This document shows positions 40,232 through 48,246 of a stretch of 64,000 bases of DNA, in pieces. Under the pieces are notes generated by a model that saw only the letters and a program-made list of their open reading frames with translations, had not been told where the DNA came from and made no database searches. A program made the position numbers and the translations under genes. The stretch is from assembly GCA_030658975.1 (NCBI GenBank), contig JAUSBL010000122.1, positions 1 to 64,000 of the forward strand, given 5' to 3'. How positions within the stretch are numbered: the first letter of the stretch is position 1; every line of letters begins with the position of its first letter. Source of the stretch: Candidatus Latescibacterota bacterium (GTDB taxonomy: Bacteria; Krumholzibacteriota; Krumholzibacteriia; LZORAL124-64-63).

Positions 40232-40864
40232 CTAGTACAGGGCCTTCACGGCGCCCCAGGACGACGCTTCGTTCGCGACGATGCAGTTGGACGTGTGGGA
40301 GCCCAGGTAGGTCATGGTGTTCTGCGGGTAGCTGAGCCAGCCGTCCAGCGCCGGGTCGTAGAAGTCGTTCACGTTGACGTCGCCGACGCAGACGCTCGCG
40401 TCACGGACCAGGGTGTACTCGGCCGTCGTGATCGGAGCGGTGCCCCAGAACGTGCCGGGGTCATTGCCCAGCTGGCCGATCGAGTCCACGACGATGCCGT
40501 CGAGGAACAGGATCAGGACGTCGTCGCCATTGTAGAAGGTCAGGTCCGAGAAGAGATCCGACTGGGCGATGATGACGGGATCGACGCCGCTGGTGGACGG
40601 GTTGCCGATGACGAAGACGTCGCCGGAGACCAGCGTGCCCGTGAACGTGTAGTGGGCGGGGTTGATGATCGCACCGTTGTTGTAGCGATCGACCGTCACG
40701 CGGGACATGTCCAGGTCCCCGCTGGTGCCGTTGTAGATCTCGACGGCCTTGTTGTTGCTGCTGCCCTCGAGGTACTCGGAGAAGAACACCGGGGTCTGGG
40801 CGGCCGCGACGCCGGCCAGGCAGACCAGCATCAGGGTGGTCAGGACGATCTTTGACGTGCGCAT
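40232..40864 (-). CDS. Exported lamin-tail domain protein, tail lacking the final Arg
   Basis: 210 residues from ATG 40864. A signal peptide ends at GVAAAQTPVF, then the LTD core SEYLEGSSNNKAVEIYNGTS, VFVIGNPSTSGVDPVIIAQS, FYNGDDVLILFLDGIVVDSI and GQLGNDPGTFWG, aligning along its length with the gene at 39370-40005. It ends EASSWGAVKALY, so the shared tail is present but the terminal Arg is missing (stop TAG directly after Tyr). CCTCCTGG-derived AGGAGG precedes the start. The function is unknown; it is probably exported and folded outside the cytoplasm. Confidence 0.85.
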   Translation of the reverse strand: MRTSKIVLTTLMLVCLAGVAAAQTPVFFSEYLEGSSNNKAVEIYNGTSGDLDMSRVTVDRYNNGAIINPAHYTFTGTLVSGDVFVIGNPSTSGVDPVIIAQSDLFSDLTFYNGDDVLILFLDGIVVDSIGQLGNDPGTFWGTAPITTAEYTLVRDASVCVGDVNVNDFYDPALDGWLSYPQNTMTYLGSHTSNCIVANEASSWGAVKALY

Positions 40865-41016
40865 AGTTTGCTGCCTCCTGGACATGGTGGATGGCGCGGA
40901 CTCCCCCGATGGGGGACCGGCCCGCGCGTGCCGGCCGGTTTCTTCCCGCAACCTGACTCGATATCAATAATAACAGGTTCGGACAGGATTAGGACAAAAA
41001 TCTGTGGCCATCGCAC

Positions 41017-41049
41017 AAGAAAAACGAGGGCCGCCCCCGCGGGCGGCCC
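41017..41049 (-). terminator. Terminator of the third LTD gene
   Basis: The stem GGGCCGCCC with GGGCGGCCC is followed on the minus strand by TCGTTTTTCTT. It is 24 bases after the stop of the gene at 41074-41766. Confidence 0.8.
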
Positions 41050-41073
41050 TGATCGATCGGAATCGAACTCAGA

Positions 41074-41766
41074 TCAGCGGTAGATGGCCTTGATCGAGCT
41101 CCAGCTCTGGTCCTCGTTGCCGACGGCGAGGCAGTCGCCGTTGCGCGGCGAGCCGCTGTACAACGGAGCAGGCGTGCCGATGGTGAAGTCCGCAAGGTTG
41201 TCGTCGGTGTCGATCATGCCGGCGCCGTTGCGGAAGGCGGCCGTCGTGGTCGACAGGGCGCCGATCCGGGTGCCCTCGGCGCAGGTGGCGTTGGTGCCGT
41301 AAGCCAGTTTGTCCACCAGAGTGCCGGGGAGTTCCGAACCGCAGGGCAGGTTCGTGTTGACGGCGTTGAACAGCGCGACCTTGCCGGCGGTGGCGCTCAT
41401 ATTCAGCGTGCCGGTGAAGTCGTTGTAGGGCAGCGGGCCGCCGCCGGCGGACGGCGTGCCGCAGGCCACCAGGATGTAGGAGCAGGCCGGAATGCTGGTG
41501 CCCACGGGGAAGGTGAAAATGTTGCCGGACGAGCTGCCCCAGCTGCCGGTGGCCGAGCCGTACTCGATGGTCCAATTGCTGATGTCCACCGTGGCGCCGC
41601 TGGCGTTGAAGATCTCGACGTAGTCCTGGTTGAAAGTCGGGCCGGCAGAGCCCGAACCGCCGCCGCCGTAGGCCTGGCTGATGCGCACGTCGGGCGAGAC
41701 GGCGAGGGCCGGCACGGCCAGCACGACAAGGGAGAGGACGAGCAGATTCGTGAGCATCCGATTCAT
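41074..41766 (-). CDS. Exported lamin-tail domain protein with WSxIKxIYR tail
   Basis: 230 residues from ATG 41766 with AGGAGG upstream. After the signal peptide (VVLAVPALAVSPDV) the LTD begins RISQAYGGGGSGSAGPTFNQ then DYVEIFNASGATVDISNWTI, the classic LTD pattern of many bacterial surface proteins. SYILVACGTPSAGGG and GKVALFNAVNTNLPCGSELP complete the fold. It ends NEDQSWSSIKAIYR: Ser replaces the Gly of the tail. More distant from the two LTD proteins downstream. Role unknown. Confidence 0.85.
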   Translation of the reverse strand: MNRMLTNLLVLSLVVLAVPALAVSPDVRISQAYGGGGSGSAGPTFNQDYVEIFNASGATVDISNWTIEYGSATGSWGSSSGNIFTFPVGTSIPACSYILVACGTPSAGGGPLPYNDFTGTLNMSATAGKVALFNAVNTNLPCGSELPGTLVDKLAYGTNATCAEGTRIGALSTTTAAFRNGAGMIDTDDNLADFTIGTPAPLYSGSPRNGDCLAVGNEDQSWSSIKAIYR

Positions 41767-41981
41767 GGGGCGCCTCCTGGGCGTTTGCGGTGAAATGGAC
41801 GGGTGAGAACGATTCCCACGACCCATCCCATGGTACTTCCCCTTTGATGTGACCAATTGTACCGCGATTTTCGCCTTATGGAAAGTTAAAATTCGATTAA
41901 TCCGTGCAATATTCCACACGGGAAAACCAACTTAGACGAATTCCCGTAGGCATTTTCAGCCGCGATGATATCTTGCCCGCC

Positions 41982-42860
41982 ATGAAGCACGACAATGGGC
42001 AACGGACGGGAATCGCCTACGGGCTGGCCGCCTACGGCTGGTGGGGTTTCGTGCCACTCTATTTCAAGGCGGTTTCCCACGTCCCTCCCCTGGAGGTCCT
42101 GGCGCACCGGGTGCTCTGGTCCCTGGCCCTGCTGGCATCGCTGCTGGCGGTGCGCGGACGCATTCCCTTGTTGGGGAAACTGTTGCGTGATCGGCGCACC
42201 CTGGCGGTGTTGGGACTGACCACCCTGCTGATCGCCGCGAACTGGCTGGTGTTCATCTGGGCGGTGGCCAACGACCGCGTCCTGCAGGCCAGCTTCGGCT
42301 ATTTCATCACCCCCCTGCTGAACGTGTTGCTGGGCGTGATCGTCCTGCGGGAGCGCCTGCGCCGCCTCCAGGTCGCGGCGGTGCTGCTGGCCGGCCTCGG
42401 GGTTCTGTGGCTGTCGGTGCGTCTGGGCGGCCTGCCTGTGGTCTCGCTGGCCCTGGCCGGCACGTTCAGTCTCTACGGGCTGCTGCGCAAGCTGGTCCGC
42501 CCCGACGGGACGCTGGGCCTGGCCGCGGAAACGCTGCTGCTGGCGCCGGCGGCCCTGGCCTGGCTCGTGGTGCGCGAGCGCAGCGGGGGCTCGGCCTTCC
42601 TGCACGGCGGCGCCGGCACCGCGTCGCTGCTGGCCGCCGGCGGGATCGTGACCGCCCTGCCCCTGATCTGGTTCGCCGAGTCGGCGCGGCGACTGCGCTA
42701 CGCCACGGTCGGCTTCCTGCAATACCTCTCCCCGACCCTGCAATTCCTGCTGGCGGTCGTCCTGTTTCACGAACCGTTCACCGGCACCCACGCCGTCGCT
42801 TTCGGGCTCATTTGGACCGCTTTGGGTCTCTATTCATGGGATGCGCTCCGCCACGGCTGA
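41982..42860 (+). CDS. rarD: RarD-type EamA transporter
   Basis: 292 residues from ATG 41982; no clear ribosome-binding site. Ten membrane segments are predicted by eye. RarD-family features are AYGLAAYGWWGFVPLYFKAV near the N-terminus, HRVLWSLALLASLLA, FGYFITPLLNVLLGVIVLRE, and YATVGFLQYLSPTLQFLLAV-VLFHEPF late. Family members are inner-membrane exporters of unknown or amino-acid-like substrates. It is divergent from the LTD gene across a 215-base A+T-richer gap. Confidence 0.92.
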   Translation: MKHDNGQRTGIAYGLAAYGWWGFVPLYFKAVSHVPPLEVLAHRVLWSLALLASLLAVRGRIPLLGKLLRDRRTLAVLGLTTLLIAANWLVFIWAVANDRVLQASFGYFITPLLNVLLGVIVLRERLRRLQVAAVLLAGLGVLWLSVRLGGLPVVSLALAGTFSLYGLLRKLVRPDGTLGLAAETLLLAPAALAWLVVRERSGGSAFLHGGAGTASLLAAGGIVTALPLIWFAESARRLRYATVGFLQYLSPTLQFLLAVVLFHEPFTGTHAVAFGLIWTALGLYSWDALRHG

Positions 42861-42878
42861 CCCCGACCGACCCTCATC

Positions 42879-42919
42879 GTCAACAAACGTTGACTAATTT
42901 CTGGAACTCCCTGTATTTC
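42879..42919 (+). promoter_or_regulatory. Inverted repeat and possible promoter upstream of the haem-type tail protein
   Basis: GTCAAC-AAAC-GTTGAC (42879-42894) is a perfect inverted repeat overlapping a TTGACT -35 candidate (42890-42895). TATTTC at 42914-42919 could be the -10 with 18-base spacing. It may be an operator for the gene at 42968. Confidence 0.4.
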
Positions 42920-42967
42920 GGTATGATTATCGCAGGGCCCCTGGCACCCACACACCTGGAGGTCGAC

Positions 42968-43333
42968 ATGCGACGTTCGATTCTGCTTCCCTGCCTGGCC
43001 CTGACCCTGCTGTCCGTGACCGACGCCGGCGCCACCAGCGGCCGCAAGAACGCCTGGCTCAACGCCTACCCCGACGCCTGCACGACGCTGCGCAGCGCCG
43101 CCAGCGCCTGCACGCTCTGCCATTTTCCCAGCGGGTCCCCGGACAACGACAACGTGAACAGCTACGGCGCCGACTACACCACCAACTGGGCGAACTACGG
43201 CGCGATGGACTCCGACGACGACACCGTGAGCAACGCCCAGGAGATCCTCGACTGCACCGACCCCAGTGACCCCGCGTCCCTCGTCCCGAACGAGGTCGAC
43301 AGCTGGGGCGCCGTCAAGACCCTCTACCGGTGA
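42968..43333 (+). CDS. Small exported CxxCH (monohaem type) protein with WGxxKxxYR tail
   Basis: 121 residues from ATG 42968 with GGAGG upstream. A signal peptide (ILLPCLALTLLSVTDAGA) is followed by one haem-binding motif, CTLCH, then NVNSYGADY and an acidic, calcium-binding-like DSDDDTVSNAQEILD loop of the thrombospondin type 3 kind. It ends NEVDSWGAVKTLYR, the shared tail. The layout (signal, CxxCH, N-Y-G, DSD-D loop, tail) repeats in the gene at 51815-52225. A periplasmic or surface redox role is inferred only from the CxxCH. Confidence 0.8.
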   Translation: MRRSILLPCLALTLLSVTDAGATSGRKNAWLNAYPDACTTLRSAASACTLCHFPSGSPDNDNVNSYGADYTTNWANYGAMDSDDDTVSNAQEILDCTDPSDPASLVPNEVDSWGAVKTLYR

Positions 43334-43339
43334 TTGCCC

Positions 43340-43363
43340 GGGGGAGGGCCGGCGCCCTCCCCC
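43340..43363 (+). terminator. Hairpin after the haem-type tail-protein gene
   Basis: A perfect 10-base stem, GGGGGAGGGC with GCCCTCCCCC, around CGGC, 6 bases after the stop codon. It has no T-run after it, so termination is uncertain. Confidence 0.5.
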
Positions 43364-43442
43364 ACTCCCCCCCACACTCGCCTCGCCGTCGTCCGGGTCC
43401 ACGCCGCCGCCCTTTGGGAGTTGGCCGTCGCGGGTTCGTCTG

Positions 43443-43451
43443 TGCTATAGT
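43443..43451 (+). promoter_or_regulatory. Extended -10 element for the S1-domain gene
   Basis: TGCTATAGT is an extended -10 about 65 bases upstream of the start codon. No matching -35 at normal spacing is clear (TTGGCC lies 19 bases upstream). Confidence 0.5.
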
Positions 43452-43513
43452 TCCCGGGTCACCCTCGCGGCGCCCCGCCGCCGATCGACCCGCAAACCAC
43501 CAGGAAGACCAGC

Positions 43514-44611
43514 ATGACCGACGACCTCCAGCACGACGACGCCCCCGAGAACGGCGAAGACTTCGCCCGCCTGTTCGCCGAGAGCGAGCAGCGGACCCAC
43601 GACCAGACCCCCGAACCGAAGACCGGTGAGCAGGTCACTGGCAAGCTCGTCCAGATCGGCGACGAGGAGTGCTTCGTCGACTACGGCGGACGCAGCGAGC
43701 TGCCCATCAGCACCGTCGACCTGCAGGACGCCGAGGGCCAGCTCAGGTTCGCCGTCGGCGATGACATCACGGCCTACGTGGTCGGCAAGGGGGCCGAGCA
43801 GCGCCTCGCGCTGAAGCAGAAGGCCCAGGGCAAGGACACCCGCTTCCTCGAGGACGCGCTGCAGAGCGGCGTGCCCTTGACCGGTGCGGTGAAGGAGACC
43901 AACAAGGGCGGCTTCGTGATCGACCTCGGCGGCCACCGCGCCTTCTGCCCCATCTCCCAGATCGACGACCAGTTCGTCAACGACCCGCCGTCGTGGGTGG
44001 GGCGCAGCCTCGAGTTCCGCGTCATCGAGTTCGCCGACGGCGGCCGCCGGCTGGTGGTCTCGCGGCGGGCTCTGCTGCAGGAGGAGAAGGCGCGCCGCGG
44101 CAAGGAGACGCGCAAGACACTCGCCGTCGGCGACGTGCGCGACGGCAAGGTCGTCCGGCTGATGCCCTACGGCGCCTTCATCGACATCGGCGGCGTCGAG
44201 GGGCTGGTCCACGTCTCGGAGATCAGCCACCACCGCATCGCCGATCCCACCGAGGTCCTGCAGGAGGGTCAGACGGTCACCGTCAAGGTCACCGACCTGC
44301 AACACGTCGGCGAGGGCAAGACCGAGCGGGTCAGCCTGTCCATCAAGGCGCTCGCGGGCGATCCCTGGCAGGGCGTCGAGGCGCAGCTGAAGCTGGGCGA
44401 ATGGGTCACCGGCGTGGTGACCGGCATGGCGGACTTCGGCGCCTTCGTGGAGCTGCTGCCGGGCGTGCGCGGGCTGGTGCACGTGTCCGCGCTGTCGCAG
44501 GAGCGGGTGAGCCACCCGAGCGACGTCGTGCGCGAGGGCCAGGAAGTGCAGGTGCGCATCGTGGAGGTCGACGTGCAGCGCAAGCGGATCTCGCTGTCGC
44601 TGGTCGGCTGA
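43514..44611 (+). CDS. S1 RNA-binding domain protein (ribosomal protein S1-like)
   Basis: 365 residues with an acidic N-terminus (DDLQHDDAPENGEDFARLFA) and four S1 domains. These start near residues 37, 116, 202 and 285; the last two are the most typical (GKVVRLMPYGAFIDIGGVEG-LVHVSEIS; GVVTGMADFGAFVELLPGVR-GLVHVSALS). E. coli S1 has six domains. This shorter form is like the S1-related proteins of several non-proteobacterial phyla and may act in translation initiation or RNA binding. It is monocistronic with tandem terminators behind. Confidence 0.88.
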   Translation: MTDDLQHDDAPENGEDFARLFAESEQRTHDQTPEPKTGEQVTGKLVQIGDEECFVDYGGRSELPISTVDLQDAEGQLRFAVGDDITAYVVGKGAEQRLALKQKAQGKDTRFLEDALQSGVPLTGAVKETNKGGFVIDLGGHRAFCPISQIDDQFVNDPPSWVGRSLEFRVIEFADGGRRLVVSRRALLQEEKARRGKETRKTLAVGDVRDGKVVRLMPYGAFIDIGGVEGLVHVSEISHHRIADPTEVLQEGQTVTVKVTDLQHVGEGKTERVSLSIKALAGDPWQGVEAQLKLGEWVTGVVTGMADFGAFVELLPGVRGLVHVSALSQERVSHPSDVVREGQEVQVRIVEVDVQRKRISLSLVG

Positions 44612-44640
44612 CCGGTCCGCCGCGAGGACGGTTCGAACAG

Positions 44641-44666
44641 GGGGACGGCCTGGGCCGTCCCCTTTT
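44641..44666 (+). terminator. First terminator of the S1-domain gene
   Basis: The stem GGGGACGGCC with GGCCGTCCCC around TG is followed by TTTTC, 30 bases after the S1-gene stop. A near-identical second hairpin follows 17 bases later. Confidence 0.85.
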
Positions 44667-44679
44667 CTGCGCAGATGAA

Positions 44680-44705
44680 GGGGACGGCCTAGGCCGTCCC
44701 CTTTT
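44680..44705 (+). terminator. Second, near-identical terminator that encodes the end of the desulfurase gene
   Basis: GGGGACGGCC-TA-GGCCGTCCCC followed by TTTTC differs from the first hairpin by one base. On the minus strand the same DNA encodes the last five residues (EKGTA) and TAG stop of the cysteine desulfurase. Confidence 0.8.
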
Positions 44706-45855
44706 CCGTGCGGATGGCGACGATCGCGTCGGCCAGCCGGTCGACGGCGTAGTCGACTTCCGCTTCCGTCGTGCCGCGGCCCAGGCTCAACCGGATGGAA
44801 CTGCGGGCGCGCTCGGGGTCCAGGCCGAGCGCGAGCAGCGCCGCCGGGGGTTTCCCTTCGCCGCTGGTGCAGGCCGCGCCGGCCGAGAAGGCCAGCGTCG
44901 GAACGGCGCGCATCAGCGCGCCGGCGGGCACCCCGGGGACCAGCAGGTTCAGACAGCCGGGCAACCGCGCGCCGGCGTCGCCGTTCAGGACGAGGTCGCC
45001 GATCCGGTCGGCCAGTCGCGCGTACAGGCGGGCGCCCAGCCGGCGCAACCTCACGGCGTCCTCGTCGCGCCGCGTTCGCGCCAGGCGGCAGGCCACGCCC
45101 ATCCCCACCATGGCCGGCACGTTCAGCGTCCCGGCGCGCAGACCGCGCTCCTGGCCGCCGCCGGTCAGCTGCGGTCTGAGGTCCACCCGGGGATCGCCGG
45201 AACGCACGATCAGGGCGCCGGCCCCTTTCGGGCCGTACATCTTGTGGGATGAAACCGAGAGCAGTCCGATGCCGTCGGCGCGGAAGTCGAGCGGCACCTT
45301 GCCGGCGGCCTGGGCGGCGTCGACGTGGCAGACGACGTCCCGCTCCCGGCACACGGCGGCGATCTGCGGCCAGGGTTGCAGGGTCCCCAGCTCGTTCTGG
45401 GCGGCGTTGATCGTGACCAGCCGCGTGTCCGCGGTCAGGGCGGCGCCGATCGCGTCGGCGCGGACCAGCCCGTCCGGCCCGCAGGGCACGCGCACGACCT
45501 GCCAGCCGCGCGTCGCGAGGTCGTCGAGGGTGCGGTCGACCGAGGAGTGCTCGAGGGTGGTGGAGACGATGCGCCCCGGCTGCGGCCACAGGTCCGCCGT
45601 GCCGCGCAGCGCGAGGTTGTTGGACTCGGTGGCGCCGCTGGTGAAGATCACCTCGCGCGGTTCGCAGCCCACCAGCGCGGCGACCTCCTCACGCGCGCGG
45701 TCGGCCAGCGCGTTGGCCGACCAGCCGAAGGCGTGCGTCCCGCTCGAGGCGTTGCCGAAGTGGTCCCGCAGGGCGTCGACCATGGCGTCCAGGACCGCGG
45801 GGTCCACGGGCGTGGCCGCCAGGTGATCCAGGTAGACGGGTGTCCTGACCGGCAT
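44689..45855 (-). CDS. Cysteine desulfurase (NifS/IscS class V aminotransferase)
   Basis: 388 residues from ATG 45855, with GGGAG upstream; an ATG at 45867 overlapping the nadA stop is an alternative adding four residues. PLP-enzyme features are YLDHLAATPVDPAVLDAM, FTSGATESNNLALRG, the His and Asp sites VDAAQAAGKVPLDF, the PLP lysine in SSHKMYGPKGAGAL, and the catalytic Cys in AACTSGEG. It supplies sulfur for iron-sulfur clusters. Coupling to nadA, whose product needs a 4Fe-4S cluster, parallels nifS-like genes beside nad genes in other bacteria. The last residues lie in a convergent terminator. Confidence 0.92.
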   Translation of the reverse strand: MPVRTPVYLDHLAATPVDPAVLDAMVDALRDHFGNASSGTHAFGWSANALADRAREEVAALVGCEPREVIFTSGATESNNLALRGTADLWPQPGRIVSTTLEHSSVDRTLDDLATRGWQVVRVPCGPDGLVRADAIGAALTADTRLVTINAAQNELGTLQPWPQIAAVCRERDVVCHVDAAQAAGKVPLDFRADGIGLLSVSSHKMYGPKGAGALIVRSGDPRVDLRPQLTGGGQERGLRAGTLNVPAMVGMGVACRLARTRRDEDAVRLRRLGARLYARLADRIGDLVLNGDAGARLPGCLNLLVPGVPAGALMRAVPTLAFSAGAACTSGEGKPPAALLALGLDPERARSSIRLSLGRGTTEAEVDYAVDRLADAIVAIRTEKGTA

Positions 45856-45866
45856 CACGGCTCCCA

Positions 45867-46823
45867 TCAGCCCAGGGCGAGCATGCGTTCGATGGGCCGC
45901 AGCGCCGCGACCCGCAGGTCCTCGGGCACCACGATCTCGGGCGCGCGATCCCGCAGGCACAGGTAGAGTTTCTCCAGCGTGTTGAGCTTCATGTAGGGGC
46001 ACTCGTTGCAGTTGCAGGACTCGTCGGCACCCGGCACGGTCCAGAAGGTCTTGCCGGGATTCTCGCGGCGCATCCGGTGCAGGATCCCCGGCTCGGTCAG
46101 GACGATGACGTCGGAAGCCGCGGATTCGCGGGCGAAGCGCAGCAGGGCGGTCGTCGAGCCGATGCGGTGGGCGTGCTGGAGCAGGGCCTCGGTGCATTCG
46201 GGGTGGGCCAGGACCGCGGCCCCGGGATGCAGGGCCTTCAACTCGACGAGGCGGCGCTCGCTGAACTGCTCGTGAACCTCGCAGCTGCCGGGCCACAGCA
46301 CCAGCTCGCGGTCGAGCTGCTTGGCGACCCAGGCGCCCAGGTGGCGGTCCGGCGCGAAGACGACCGGGCGGTCCCGGGGGATCGAGTCGACCACGCGCAC
46401 GGCGTTGCTGCTGGTGCAGATGATGTCGCTCATCGCCTTGGTCGCGGCGGAGCAGTTGATGTAGCTCACCACGGCGTGACCGGGGTGCCGCGCCAGGAAG
46501 GCGGCGAACTCGTCCGGGGGGCACCCGTCGGCCAGGCTGCAGCCAGCCGCGAGGTCCGGCAGCAGGACCTGGCGCGTCGGATTGAGGATCTTGGCGGTCT
46601 CGGCCATGAAGTGCACGCCGGCAAACACGATCACCTCGGCGTCGGTGCGGGCCGCCTCCTGGCTGAGTTGCAGGCTGTCGCCGACGAAATCGGCCAGGTC
46701 CTGGATCTCCCCGTCCTGATAGTAGTGGGCTAGGATGACGGCGTTCAGACCGCGGCGCAGCTCCCCGATCGCCTCGATGAGTTCCCGGCCGGTCGGGGCC
46801 GGCGGCGTGACGGGTGGGTGCAT
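45867..46823 (-). CDS. nadA: Quinolinate synthase A
   Basis: 318 residues from ATG 46823 with AGGAGG upstream. Condenses iminoaspartate with dihydroxyacetone phosphate to quinolinate in NAD synthesis. The three structural repeats are seen in [40 protein letters not shown] and [20 protein letters not shown]. Three cluster-ligating Cys are in the INCS, HPECTEA and [20 protein letters not shown] areas. It shares its stop with the desulfurase region. No nadB or nadC is in the window. Confidence 0.95.
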   Translation of the reverse strand: MHPPVTPPAPTGRELIEAIGELRRGLNAVILAHYYQDGEIQDLADFVGDSLQLSQEAARTDAEVIVFAGVHFMAETAKILNPTRQVLLPDLAAGCSLADGCPPDEFAAFLARHPGHAVVSYINCSAATKAMSDIICTSSNAVRVVDSIPRDRPVVFAPDRHLGAWVAKQLDRELVLWPGSCEVHEQFSERRLVELKALHPGAAVLAHPECTEALLQHAHRIGSTTALLRFARESAASDVIVLTEPGILHRMRRENPGKTFWTVPGADESCNCNECPYMKLNTLEKLYLCLRDRAPEIVVPEDLRVAALRPIERMLALG

Positions 46824-46900
46824 GGCTGGGGATCCCTCCTGGTGGCGTTCCGGGTCACACGGCCATAGTCGCCGCGGGCGCCCGGCGGGGCAAGTCCTTA

Positions 46901-46929
46901 TGGACAACCCCCTCCCGGATGCTTAATAT
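46901..46929 (+). promoter_or_regulatory. Promoter for the propeller lipoprotein gene
   Basis: TGGACA (46901-46906) and TAATAT (46924-46929) are 17 bases apart, about 90 bases upstream of the start codon. Confidence 0.55.
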
Positions 46930-47017
46930 TCATGAGCCTGCGGGCCGCCGGCGACCGGATCGCGGCGGCGCGGCCGGCATCCGTCACCCCACATCAGCCT
47001 CGAGGGACCGAAGCGAC

Positions 47018-48175
47018 ATGACACAAGGAACTTCGAGCGATCGTCGCGGCGCCGCGGCGCCCCGGTCGCCGGCGGCTTTCCGCGTCCTGGTCGCGCTGGC
47101 CGTGCTGTCGCTGGCGAGCCTGGCGTTCATCGGCTGCGGCGAGGACGACCCGCCGACCGTCACCCAGCTGCCCTTCCCGGAGCCGACCCCCTCCTTCCGG
47201 CTGATGTCGGTCTGGGGGACGGGCCCGCAGGACGTGTTCGTCGTCGGCCAGCCGGGCGTCATCCTCCATTACGACGGCGACTGGACGCTCGCCACGGTGC
47301 CGGACACGACCCTCACCGCGGTGTGGGGCACCTCCTCCACCGACGTCTACGCCTGCGGGCACCGAGGCGCGATCTGGCACTACGACGGCTCCGGCTGGAG
47401 CCGCCAGGCCAGCGGCACCGGGCGGGACCTCTTCGACATCGGCCGCGGACCCTACGGCGAGATCTACGCCGTCGGCAAGCAGGGCACCGTCCTGCGGCGC
47501 AGCGGCGCCGGCTGGACGCCGGAGGAGAACCGGGCTTACCGCTACGCGGTGACCGGCGTGCCCATCGACACGCTCATCTTCAACCTGGAGTGGAACACCG
47601 TCACGCGCATCACGCCGTACGCCATCGGCGGCGACCGCGCCAACGTGATCATGGAGAACGCGCAGGAGGGCTTTGACCACCGCTGGCTCTGGGGGAATTT
47701 CGAGGACCCCCTGTACAACCTGATCAGCGCGGCCTGCGCCAGCGACGTGCTCCTGGACAACTACATGGCCAGCGATTCGGGCAAGCTCTTCTACCTCTCG
47801 GAGAACCTGGACGGGGCCAGGGAGTGGAAACTGCTGCGCCGGCCCAACGGCATCCAGGCCTTCCCCTCGACCTATCCCGAGGGCATCTCCGGGCTCTGGC
47901 TCGACGTCGCCGCCGGCACCCTCTACCTCACGACGCCCTACGGCAAGGTGTCCACGATCTCGCGCAACGGCGCCCTGTCGAGCACCGTCCTGTCCGCCAG
48001 CGGCTGGTTCACGGACATCTGGGGCTCCTCGGGCACGGACATCTTCGTCACCGGCTACAACGGCGTCCTCTACCACTTCGACGGCAACAACTGGACCCTC
48101 ATGACCGTACCCGTACCGCAGAACGCGGGCAAGGCCCTGCCCCCGGCCGAGGGATCCGGCAGGTCCGTATTCTGA
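47018..48175 (+). CDS. Lipoprotein with WG-type beta-propeller repeats
   Basis: 385 residues from ATG 47018. The signal peptide has a lipobox LAFIGCGEDD. Repeats of the form xxxWGTxxxDVxxxG are visible: MSVWGTGPQDVFVVGQPGVI, TAVWGTSSTDVYACGHRGAI, a degenerate DIGRGPYGEIYAVGKQGTVL, and TDIWGSSGTDIFVTGYNGVL, each followed by a short YDGxxW strand. This is like the BNR-type propellers common in myxobacterial surface proteins. It is probably anchored at the cell surface. Function unknown. It does not end with the tail seen in other exported proteins (ends GSGRSVF). Confidence 0.75.
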   Translation: MTQGTSSDRRGAAAPRSPAAFRVLVALAVLSLASLAFIGCGEDDPPTVTQLPFPEPTPSFRLMSVWGTGPQDVFVVGQPGVILHYDGDWTLATVPDTTLTAVWGTSSTDVYACGHRGAIWHYDGSGWSRQASGTGRDLFDIGRGPYGEIYAVGKQGTVLRRSGAGWTPEENRAYRYAVTGVPIDTLIFNLEWNTVTRITPYAIGGDRANVIMENAQEGFDHRWLWGNFEDPLYNLISAACASDVLLDNYMASDSGKLFYLSENLDGAREWKLLRRPNGIQAFPSTYPEGISGLWLDVAAGTLYLTTPYGKVSTISRNGALSSTVLSASGWFTDIWGSSGTDIFVTGYNGVLYHFDGNNWTLMTVPVPQNAGKALPPAEGSGRSVF

Positions 48176-48246
48176 TCCGCCATCAACCAGCGCCCGGCCG
48201 CCCGCGGGCGGCCGGGCCGCCCCCGACCCGATCCAGGAGGTAACCC

